A stretch of DNA of 64,000 bases from positions 1 through 64,000 of the forward strand of contig NZ_JADWYX010000029.1 of the NCBI RefSeq assembly GCF_016786355.1. The letters run 5' to 3'. A program made the position numbers and the translations under genes. The notes beneath the pieces are model-generated. The model did not search any database. It was not told the DNA's origin and saw nothing but the letters and a program-made list of their open reading frames with translations. The stretch is from Frankia sp. AgB1.9 (GTDB lineage: Bacteria > Actinomycetota > Actinomycetes > Frankiales > Frankiaceae). Below are positions 32,726 to 40,024 of this stretch, piece after piece (position 1 is the stretch's first letter; each line of letters starts with the position of its first letter).

Positions 32726-33597
32726 CCGCCGATCCCACAGGTTCGCCCGGCGCGAGCGTTGGAGGAGAACCAGCTCGCCGGGGAGGAACCGCCCGCGGCG
32801 GTGACGGGTCAGCAAGGTCCTCTCAGCGTCGGGGGTAGCTTCGACGACTCCGGAGGGTAGCGGAGGGCTGTGGCACCCAACAACGAGCCTCCGCGTGGTT
32901 CTGTCGACGGGACGGAGCACCATCTGTCGCCGAGGTCGAGCACCACGGGATGCGGGCGACGTCGCCGTGTCGATGAGATCGAGCACCACGACCACCGCGG
33001 CCTTCGAGATCAAGTCACCCCGGGCCTGTCCTTGGTGCGCCTTTGCCTGTAGTAGAAGCGCTCCGGGTGCCCGGCCGCCAAGACAGATCCCGCGTAACTC
33101 TGGCTCGGCTGGTCGAGACCGGTGCTCGAACGTGCCGACATCTTGAGCGTGCACTCAAGATCGAATGGTGCCCGACGTCATCGACATTCGGTGCTCGTTC
33201 TCACCGGCGTAGCCACTCCGCGCGCCCGAGGCTGCCGACGTGTGCACGCCCACTGACTCAACCGCTGTCAATGTGATTTGGGCCGATACGGCGGATGAGC
33301 CGCCAGCACGATGATCAACTATGCCCGTACGCCTGCTCTATCTGATCTTCGCTCGAGTGTGTGGCTGGCTCGTCCCGCTCGGTCGCTCATCCGCAGACTG
33401 GGGCGTCCTGCGGAGCGCTCGCGCACACCTCGCGCACACGTGAGACGCATGAAGATCGAAAGGGGCTGCTGGTGCCGCAGGATGCCGTTGAGTGCCGTGC
33501 CGTTCGCCGAGACGAGGAACGGCACGTGGCGGCCATGTCCGTCCGACTGGCCATCTGAAATCGGTGCGCTGATTGTCGTGCTTGTCGGTACCGCGTG
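32726..33597. other. Non-coding stretch before the second SpdB-like module
   Basis: No supported gene. A minus-strand frame covering part of it runs antisense into the end of the STAND gene and has shadow-like composition. From about 33568 onwards the sequence becomes recognisably similar to 12830 onwards, marking the left border of the duplicated SpdB module. Confidence 0.45.
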
Positions 33598-33879
33598 ATG
33601 CCGACCGATCCCGCTCCGTCCGGCGGAGAGGGCTTCACGGTGTCGGTCTGTGTCGGTGGGTGCCAGGTGGAGACGGCGGGTGCGCGCACACGTTGCGCAC
33701 ACCTGGGCCGGTTCACGGCTTTGACGGTGCCACCGATCCTCCTCGGCCGCCAGCCCGGTGGTCAGGTCGAGTTCCGCTTGGTCGGCGAGAGGCCCGCGTC
33801 GGGCACGAGTCGTCACTCTGGCCTGACGTCGCCTACCGGGTTCGCCGCCTCCCGGCCGGTCGGGGGTGTTGCCCCGTGA
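33598..33879 (+). CDS. Small protein coupled to SpdB-like gene (copy 2)
   Basis: A 93-residue homologue of the protein at 12864-13208, shorter in the middle. It shares PSGGEGF, the two Cys residues (VSVCVGGC), GARTR-x-AHLG and the C-terminal PTGFAAS-x-x-VGGV. The stop overlaps the next gene's GTG. A GTG at 33595 directly before the ATG is an alternative start. Retention of the frame and overlap in a diverged copy supports that this is a real gene. Confidence 0.55.
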   Translation: MPTDPAPSGGEGFTVSVCVGGCQVETAGARTRCAHLGRFTALTVPPILLGRQPGGQVEFRLVGERPASGTSRHSGLTSPTGFAASRPVGGVAP

Positions 33880-34676
33880 GCCGGCGCAGGGAGAAATCGG
33901 CGGCGCGGCCTCGCGAGGCTGGCCCGGCTGTGGCTGGAAGTCCCTATGCGGCGAGGCTGGTGACGGCCCTGGTCGTGGTGGTCGTGGGGCTGACGTTTCT
34001 TTTCGGATTCGGGAACTCGTTCGCGCTGGGTCTGCGTCTGGGGGTTCCGGTTTTCATCGCGCCGTTGGTGGCACCAGCGGTGGACCTGTCGGTGGTCGGC
34101 CTGCTGCTGGGACTCCGTCAGCTGGCCGTCCACGGCGACCCGGCCGGTGTGGAGCGGTCGGCGCGGCGGCTGCTGGTCTTCGCCAGTCTGGTGACGTTGG
34201 CTCTGAATATCGCGGAGCCACTGCTGGCTGGCCGGTACGGCAAGGCGGCGTTCGACGCTGTAGGCCCGTTGCTGATGATCGGCTGGGCCGAGGTCGCCCC
34301 CGGCCTGATCCAGGCCATGCACCCAGCCAAGACGAGCATGCCCGTGCCAGGCCCGCCGGCTGCCGATGCCACCGCCCTGCCGTCCGATCCGCGGGCGATT
34401 TCGACACAGGCCCGTCGGAACGGACAGGCGAAGGCGCTGCGGGAAGGCGGGACCCCTCAGGCCGAGCCGGGGGCTCGGGAGCAGGATCTCCTGCACCGTG
34501 CCCGCGCCGAGGACGTCCTGCACTGGCAGCAACACCGGCGGCCGATCTCCGCGGCGACGCTGCGCGATCGACTCCACGTCAGCGCCGGCACCGCCCGAAC
34601 CCTCGTCGGCCAGCTCCGCAGCGACACCCACACCAAGATCGAAGACGCGGCCGGACATCCCGGCGCGACCGGCTGA
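33876..34676 (+). CDS. SpdB-like membrane spread protein (DUF2637-type), copy 2
   Basis: A 266-residue protein, the same length as the copy at 13205-14005 and about nine-tenths identical through the four membrane segments and the C-terminal helix-turn-helix-like region. It starts with GTG, overlapping the coupled small gene. Differences cluster in the N-terminal 20 residues and in the Pro/Ala linker (about 150-200). The flanking tRNA-end module follows it just as in copy 1, so the whole block from about 33568 to 34830 duplicates 12830 to 14160. Confidence 0.75.
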   Translation: MSRRREKSAARPREAGPAVAGSPYAARLVTALVVVVVGLTFLFGFGNSFALGLRLGVPVFIAPLVAPAVDLSVVGLLLGLRQLAVHGDPAGVERSARRLLVFASLVTLALNIAEPLLAGRYGKAAFDAVGPLLMIGWAEVAPGLIQAMHPAKTSMPVPGPPAADATALPSDPRAISTQARRNGQAKALREGGTPQAEPGAREQDLLHRARAEDVLHWQQHRRPISAATLRDRLHVSAGTARTLVGQLRSDTHTKIEDAAGHPGATG

Positions 34677-34729
34677 GATCCAGGTTCGGACTGCCGGGGC
34701 CTGAGAGCCGGGCCGGGGATGGAGGCAGT

Positions 34730-34838
34730 TGTAGGTCCGGAAATGTCAGAGCCCCGCGCCACCCGTCGGCGGCTGCGGGGCCCTGACCTGCCTCAACCAG
34801 GCGCGCACTCTCGGGGAGTCGAACCCCGAACCGGCCGA
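34730..34838. repeat. tRNA-end/terminator module copy 4
   Basis: The module contains the hairpin (GCCCCGC 34751-34757 with GCGGGGC 34775-34781), the common spacer and, on the minus strand, a good T arm (CGGGG, TTCGACT, CCCCG), an acceptor-like strand and, before it, TGTGGA, which could be part of a GTG (His) anticodon loop. No pairing 5' anticodon stem is present. It is therefore a truncated tRNA end, an attachment-site scar. Confidence 0.6.
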
Positions 34839-35035
34839 TCCACAGGGGAGAGATCTTGCTGTGGATGTGCTGTAGGTCCATCGAGTGCTGTGCTGCGGGA
34901 CTGAACTTACCAGAGCCGGTTGTCGCATCCTGATCAAGGCCAGGCCCTCCGGTGAGCCGCCCGCGCTCCTTGCCCAGGGATTCGGCCCCGCCTGCGACCG
35001 TGGTGTGGCCAACGAAAAGGTGTGGGAAGGGTGCC

Positions 35036-35430
35036 ATGGCGAACCTCCCCCTGCCGGCGAAGGTCAGTGCTTCCCTGGCGAAGCTGAACCCGTGCGTCAT
35101 CACGAGTCCGCGGTCGGACGGCCAGCCGGTCTCGGTGGCGACGTGGTACTTGTGGGAGGGTGGCCGGGCTCTTGTCAACATGGATGAGGGCCGGAAACGG
35201 CTCGATTACCTGAGGGCTGACCCGAGGGTTTCGCCCAGCATTCTCCAGGCGGAAAACCGGTATATCCACGTCAGCCTCCAGGGGTCGGCTGGTGGAGCTG
35301 ACGGACGATCCCGATCTGGTCGATATCGAGCGTATTTCCACGCACTACAGCGGCCAGCGCGCGTGACCGCGGCAGGGTAAGCGGGTGGATCGAGGTCTCC
35401 TAAGGGCACGGCTGGGTGTCTGGCACCTCA
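35036..35430 (+). pseudogene. Frameshifted PPOX-class F420-dependent oxidoreductase
   Basis: The ATG at 35036 (GGGAAGGG just upstream) opens a frame with VITSPRSDGQPVSVATWYLW, RALVNMDEGRKRLDYLR-type and NRYIHVSLQG segments, characteristic of pyridoxamine-5'-phosphate oxidase-like proteins using F420 or flavin. After HVSLQG the frame is lost at about 35281-35286. The expected continuation (RLVELTDDPDLVDIERIS and HYSGQ) is in the next frame. A second shift near 35362 restores RGRVSGWIEV, followed by an in-frame stop and then GHGWV. Several lesions make a sequencing error unlikely. The gene is dead. Confidence 0.75.
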
Positions 35431-35483
35431 ATGGAAGCTTCGTGACCACTCGCCCAGGTATCGGAGTGTGATGTTCGGTGGAT

Positions 35484-37049
35484 TCACAACCTGCGCTTGC
35501 GGGTACCGAGACCGAGGATCCGGGCCGGAATGCCGTGTTCCTGGCAGATCGATATCAGGCCGGGCCCGTCGATGAGGTGCAGGGGCTTGCCGTTGGCGAA
35601 GGCTTCGCTGGTCGGGCCGTACCCGGAGGTGGTAATCATGATCCCCAGAGTGGCGCCTTCGTCGACCGTTGTGCCGTACAGCTCACGGACATAGCCGGGC
35701 TTAACCGTGTTCGTGTAGAGCTTGGCCTGTACGGCGATCTTCATCGGCGCGACAGGATCGCGCTTGTAGGCCATGCAGTCGACACCTCCGTCGTGGCCTG
35801 GCCGGAACTGGTCTGTCTCGTAACCCATTTTAGTGAACAGGTTCTGGACGAATGACTCGAACTCCGTCGGAGTGAGATCGAGAAGGTTGGGTCGCTGGTC
35901 GAGGCCGGAGATCACGTCGATGGCCTCGATGACGCGCGGATCTGCCCTGCTGAACGGCATCACCGGCTCGACGGCCTTGAGCTCCTCGGGGTGGGCGGAG
36001 ATGGTCGCGAAAAAGTGCCGTTTGATCGAGGCGACGGGATCGAACCGTGGCTCAGCGAGCACGAGCTCGTCGAACTTCTCTCTGGTCGCACGCAGAGAAA
36101 TGAGCGGCGGCCTGATCTTACGGCCGGTGGCTGGATCGACGGTGTCGACGTGACCGTTGAAGACAACGGTGCTCACCACGCTCTCCGGGGCGACGGTGAA
36201 CACCTCGCGGATCGTGCGCACGGCCATCTGGGCGATCACCGAGTTGTACAGACGCTGCCTGTCTGACGAGGAACGGTCTACAGGCTCTACGATCTTGCGT
36301 GTCTTTATATGTCGGAAGCTTTTGTGTGCGGGGACGATGTCGAATGTTGGCAGGAAAAACTCCACTGCCACCAGCGAGGATTCGGGAACGTAGCCAACAT
36401 GCCGTTCGGTGGGGAAGAGCGCCGGATACGGCGATCTGTCCAGTACCATCTGCAGGTACTCGCTGACGGCAAACCGGTCGCGTATGCGAAGGCCCGCGGC
36501 GATCTCGTCGATATGCGCATTGTGGGCCTCGGCCCTGCGTCTCGCGTCGGCTGCCTTCCTGTCCCACGCGCTCCGAGTTTCTGCGAGCCTGCGCTGTCTC
36601 GTGTTTTCCTGCTGCAGATGCGTTTCCCTGGCAGCGGCGTATTCGCTCGCTGCTGTGTCCTGCAGAATCTGATACCGGCGGGCGCCGCCGAGCATCCGGG
36701 TAAGCCCGTTTGGTGGCTTCGGCGCGAAGTCCGACCGGGCAGGCTCAGCAATCGGATCCGCAAGTGCGCCGGGACGCAACGGTGGAATCTCGCCTGTGAT
36801 CTTCAGGGAACCGAGAACGATGCGCGGATCCCGGTCGAGAGAGGACCGCAGCAGATTTTCCAGGTCCAGGACGCGGCGGCTGATGTCCTCGGTCTTCGTG
36901 GCGGCTTCCTCGTCGCGTCCGGCAGCCTCAGCCGCGACGCGGTCCTTCTCTGCCTTGCGCGCGCGTTGCTCCTGTTCCCGCTGAGCCGCGCGTTCGGCAG
37001 CGGCCCACTCCCTGTACGAGCCACCCGACGGACCCGAGCTGCGCGTCAT
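35484..37049 (-). CDS. Mrr-type restriction endonuclease with N-terminal coiled coil
   Basis: A 521-residue protein. Residues about 10-65 are charged, Ala/Glu/Arg-rich and probably coiled coil. A middle region (about 130-400) is of unknown fold. The C-terminal Mrr-type nuclease domain (about 400-500) begins TPTEFESFVQNLFTKMGYET and shows DGGVDCMAYK, then VAPMKIAVQAKLY. The Asp and the Gln-x-Lys are the catalytic residues of Mrr nucleases, and all are present. Mrr-type enzymes cut modified or invading DNA. No methyltransferase is adjacent, consistent with a modification-dependent or regulated nuclease. GTG three bases upstream is an alternative start. Confidence 0.85.
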   Translation of the reverse strand: MTRSSGPSGGSYREWAAAERAAQREQEQRARKAEKDRVAAEAAGRDEEAATKTEDISRRVLDLENLLRSSLDRDPRIVLGSLKITGEIPPLRPGALADPIAEPARSDFAPKPPNGLTRMLGGARRYQILQDTAASEYAAARETHLQQENTRQRRLAETRSAWDRKAADARRRAEAHNAHIDEIAAGLRIRDRFAVSEYLQMVLDRSPYPALFPTERHVGYVPESSLVAVEFFLPTFDIVPAHKSFRHIKTRKIVEPVDRSSSDRQRLYNSVIAQMAVRTIREVFTVAPESVVSTVVFNGHVDTVDPATGRKIRPPLISLRATREKFDELVLAEPRFDPVASIKRHFFATISAHPEELKAVEPVMPFSRADPRVIEAIDVISGLDQRPNLLDLTPTEFESFVQNLFTKMGYETDQFRPGHDGGVDCMAYKRDPVAPMKIAVQAKLYTNTVKPGYVRELYGTTVDEGATLGIMITTSGYGPTSEAFANGKPLHLIDGPGLISICQEHGIPARILGLGTRKRRL

Positions 37050-37370
37050 CACCCACCGTATACGGCTAGTTACCGATTACATTTAGTGATCGAGAACATT
37101 TAAAGGGTAACGTTTCTCGTAGTAGACCGCAACGCCTCATAACCTGGCCGCGGTCGCCCGGGCGTCACCAGCGGCGGCCAGCGTTCCGACGGCGTTGTTG
37201 CGTTCGCTGAGGACAGCAATCTGGCCATCCGGGCAGGAATGATCGAGTAGCGCGTGTCGGCGGGTACGGCCTGTCGTCCCGGCCTGGGAGTTCTCGGGGT
37301 TCCGCTTCCCGTCCGAGGTGATCGTTCTTGGTGTCCGCTGGTACCCGCGGTGGATCGGCGGCGTCGAGGT
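37050..37370. other. Intergenic stretch without supported gene
   Basis: About 320 bp between the Mrr gene start and the thioesterase relic. Its left part is relatively AT-rich (37050-37140) and probably holds the Mrr promoter. No convincing coding frame or RNA was seen. Confidence 0.4.
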
Positions 37371-37389
37371 GTGCGCGATCAGCCGCCGG

Positions 37390-37960
37390 GCCGCGAGAAC
37401 CGGTCGGGGAGCCGCACTTCGGCCGCTACGAGGAACTGGCCGAGGTGCTCGTGCCGGCCCTGCTGCCGCACTCTGGACCGGCCCTGCGCCTTCTTCAGCC
37501 ACTGCGCGGGAGCGCTGCCGGCGTACGAGACCGCGCGCCGGTTCGCCGAGCTTGGCTGCCCACGCCGGCGCGGCTGGTGGCGTCGGCGCAGGTCGCCCCG
37601 CGCAGCTGCCCGCACGGCCGGTTCCTGGACTGCACCGACGAGCTTGTGGCCGAGCTGGAGCTGCTTGCGGTGCTGCGCGGCGGGCAGCCGCACCCGGCGC
37701 TGATCGAGCTGGCGCTGGAGGTGCTGCAGCTCGGCCTGGAGGTCAACCGGGTGTACCGCCGGCCGCTACCGGCCACGGTGATCCCGAGTGGGATCACCGT
37801 GGTGCACTGGTCGGACGACGTCGAGGTGACCGAGCCCGAGCTGCACGGCTGGCAGTCATACTCGACCGCCACCCGGTTCGCCGTCCTGGACCGCGGCACT
37901 ACGAGTTCCTGGCCGCGCCGGACTCGCTGATGCTCGAGCGCACCGACGCCGAACGCGGAC
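37390..37960 (+). pseudogene. Decayed type II thioesterase (NRPS/PKS editing type)
   Basis: Segments typical of type II thioesterases are spread over three reading frames. FGRYEELAEVLVPALL is in one (about 37420-37470). CAFFSHCAGALPAYETARRF, the nucleophile region, is in another (about 37485-37545). ARLVASAQVAPR to LELLAVLRG, then VHWSDDVEVTEPELHGWQSY, are back in the first frame, and HYEFLAAPDSLM is in a third. The usual GHSMG elbow reads SHCAG. At least three frameshifts show it is not functional. Such enzymes remove mis-primed units from nonribosomal peptide or polyketide synthases. No synthase gene lies in the window. Confidence 0.65.
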
Positions 37961-38291
37961 AGCCGATACACCTCGACGTCGTCGTAGGACACCTGCCGCA
38001 CCACCCAACCCGCCGAGTTCCAGATGCCGAGGAGCTAGGACTTCCCGGCCGACGGGGCACCGTGGTGCGGATTCATCCGATGGTGAACATCTGTTCGGCG
38101 TCGGCTCGCCGACGGAGACGAACGTGCTTGGCGCATGCGCCCAGGTACCTCGTCGGTGCCTGACACCGCTTGCCAATTGCGCAGCGGCACCATCGCGCGC
38201 CCATGCGTGTGTGCACGTCGGACTTGTATACGGACAAATCGTCCGACTTTGGCGACGTCTCCTTCTTGCTGACGAGGGCGCGCGCCGTCGG

Positions 38292-38297
38292 TACGAT
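38292..38297 (+). promoter_or_regulatory. TACGAT -10 element of a leaderless SEFIR gene
   Basis: TACGAT is followed by seven bases and the ATG at 38305 with no ribosome site. The spacing is the same as at the two DprA-like genes (25778-25783 and 26351-26356). Confidence 0.55.
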
Positions 38298-38304
38298 CTG
38301 TGTC

Positions 38305-38856
38305 ATGCCGCCTCCGCCGCGAAGCGTTTTCATCAGCTGGGCTCACCGCAATCAGAACATGTCCGACGCAGAAGCGGAAGCGTGGCGTGACACGGTGAGA
38401 GCCTTAGGCGAACGCATCCATCAGAACGGTCTCACACTGCACCTAGATCTCTTTGACGCATCGAATGTGCACGATTGGAGCCGCTATGGGCCAAAACAGA
38501 TTGCTGAGTGTGACTTCACTCTGATAATACCGAGTATCGCATACCGCGAACGCTGGGAAGGCCACAACGATCCGCGCCAGGGTGCCGGTGCCGCCCGCGA
38601 GATCGACACGCTAAAAGGGCTGTTTAATCGCGATCAGGACAAATTCCGGGATCAAGTTCGCGCTGTTCTACTGCCAGGGATAACGGTGAATGAAGTTCCG
38701 ACCGAAATTTTGGCCGGAATTGTGTGGTATCGGGTTGATCCTGAGACGGAGATAGGCCTCCCAGATCTCCTGCGAGACCTCACCGGTCAACCTTTGTATG
38801 TCCTTCCCGCTCCGGGGCCGGTGCCTAATTTGCCGCCCAGACCACCCGTGACTTGA
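38305..38856 (+). CDS. SEFIR-domain (TIR-superfamily) protein
   Basis: A 183-residue protein. Residues 6-150 match the SEFIR/TIR-like fold: RSVFISWAHRN opens the first strand. Then come a helix with EAEAWRDTVRALGERI, the LHLDLFD strand, a Trp/Tyr-containing segment (DWSRYGPKQIAECDFTLII) and PSIAYRERWEG. The tail is Pro-rich. The ATG at 38305 is chosen from the leaderless promoter. SEFIR domains are found in bacterial conflict proteins as effectors or adaptors. After the TGA stop the same frame stays open for another 143 codons (see 39007-39285), so the gene may be the front part of a longer protein cut by a nonsense mutation. Confidence 0.75.
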   Translation: MPPPPRSVFISWAHRNQNMSDAEAEAWRDTVRALGERIHQNGLTLHLDLFDASNVHDWSRYGPKQIAECDFTLIIPSIAYRERWEGHNDPRQGAGAAREIDTLKGLFNRDQDKFRDQVRAVLLPGITVNEVPTEILAGIVWYRVDPETEIGLPDLLRDLTGQPLYVLPAPGPVPNLPPRPPVT

Positions 38857-39006
38857 AGAGCTACTTCGATAGAGACTCGAAGCGCAGACTTCGGGTCTCC
38901 GAGTATTCCGGTCGTCAACAATCCACGCGCGATCGCCTTCCGCGACGCGGCGATCGAGCTCATAGCTTCTCTCGATGATTTTGCTGCGGTACCCGAGCCG
39001 CCGGAG

Positions 39007-39285
39007 GTGGCTTCACCGGGTGCCACGATATCTTGGCTCTTTAGTATGGAAAACTGGATGAAAGAAGCCGAGAATATTATCGGCTCCGTCGGGCGATGTG
39101 CTGCCGCGCGGGATAACTCTCTGCGCCTCCTCCAGGCAATTGATGATCTGCAAACAGAGTTTCAGCGACTAAATAAGATCTTTGCCGTCTCCGACCGCGA
39201 TGTCGATTTCGCGTCCGTGAGGTCGACCTGCCGGGCGTTCTTGAGAGCGCTCCACCTTGCCGGGCAGTTGGCACTCGGAGCCTAG
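39007..39285 (+). CDS. Hypothetical helical protein or read-on part of the SEFIR gene
   Basis: A 92-residue frame with GTG as the first usable start. The same reading frame is open from 38857, directly after the SEFIR stop, and the extra part (NNPRAIAFRDAAIELIASLD) is protein-like. It is either a separate gene with a poor start or the C-terminal half of one SEFIR protein interrupted by an in-frame TGA at 38854. The sequence is helical with an acidic middle and one Cys pair region (CAAARD, CRAFLR). The family is unknown. Confidence 0.4.
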   Translation: MASPGATISWLFSMENWMKEAENIIGSVGRCAAARDNSLRLLQAIDDLQTEFQRLNKIFAVSDRDVDFASVRSTCRAFLRALHLAGQLALGA

Positions 39286-39293
39286 CGGTATAG

Positions 39294-39707
39294 ATGATCG
39301 CGGTCGACGGGGATGATGAAGGGGGTTACTATCCCCCGAATCCCGAGCCGTCGGTGCGCCCCGTTGTCGGAGGCCCGAAAATTGGCCTCGCGTCCGCGGC
39401 GACAGAACTACACAGAGCTCTTAAACCCATTGCCGACAAATTCATGCTGGAGCGGCCGTCGACTAAGATGACTGAACACTACGTGCGCGCGATTCAGGAC
39501 TTCTATCGTCTTGTTCGTGAGAGGCGCGAGGCCCACGGAGATCCTACGGGTGTTCTGGAACGGGTCGAAGCGACTGCGAGCTCCGCTGGAATAGCACTCA
39601 GCTTCACCCTCGAGTCGCCACGCGATGTCAAGGTCGTGGGCGAAGCCCATCGTTGGCTAGACACCTTGTGCCTGACACTTCGCTCGATACCCGGATTCAA
39701 ACTGTAG
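39294..39707 (+). CDS. Hypothetical protein downstream of the SEFIR gene
   Basis: A 137-residue protein. The first 25 residues are acidic, Gly/Pro/Tyr-rich and probably disordered. The rest is predicted helical (about 35-85) then mixed (about 90-135). No domain is recognised. It lies nine bases after the previous frame, so the SEFIR gene, the 39007 frame and this gene probably form one transcript. GC content is lower than that of the flanking transglutaminase operon, as is that of the SEFIR gene. Confidence 0.5.
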   Translation: MIAVDGDDEGGYYPPNPEPSVRPVVGGPKIGLASAATELHRALKPIADKFMLERPSTKMTEHYVRAIQDFYRLVRERREAHGDPTGVLERVEATASSAGIALSFTLESPRDVKVVGEAHRWLDTLCLTLRSIPGFKL

Positions 39708-40024
39708 ATGAGCTATCGCGATACTACGGTCTTCTACCGTCCCCCGCCGAAAGGTGGCGAGGATGCCGCGGATCTGGGGCAGCGAAGCCGGCGCCGAGTT
39801 CGCAGAGGCCGTCCCCACCTGCGCCTTGGTGCCATTCCGGGTAGCCCGCGGTCGAGTCGCTATCCCGGAGAAGACCGGCGTTGGCCACGGCCTGGTGCGC
39901 TTCTTGCCGGCCCAAGGTAACCACGGCGACCGTGGCGATCCGCTGCTCGTCCGTCGCCCGTGGCCCCGTGGAGCGAGCCGTGCCGGTCACGCCCCAAAAC
40001 GCCCGAGGTGACGGCGCCGGGCCG
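39708..40024. other. Stretch with only weak overlapping frames
   Basis: Frames on both strands cover this 317-bp gap but none has a recognisable domain or good start. It may hold decayed coding sequence. It separates the SEFIR cluster from the 3' end of the transglutaminase-fold operon. Confidence 0.35.

Noticed and set aside
32378..33154. Minus-strand frame overlapping the end of the STAND gene
   Set aside because: More than a third is antisense to the STAND repeats, and the remaining part has no family resemblance or ribosome site.
34790..34838. Functional tRNA-His gene
   Set aside because: A GTG-like anticodon loop is followed by a good T arm, but the 5' anticodon stem does not pair and there is no D arm.
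39708..40011. Small plus-strand frames after the SEFIR cluster
   Set aside because: Several overlapping frames are open in this stretch with no way to prefer one, and none shows a motif or ribosome site.
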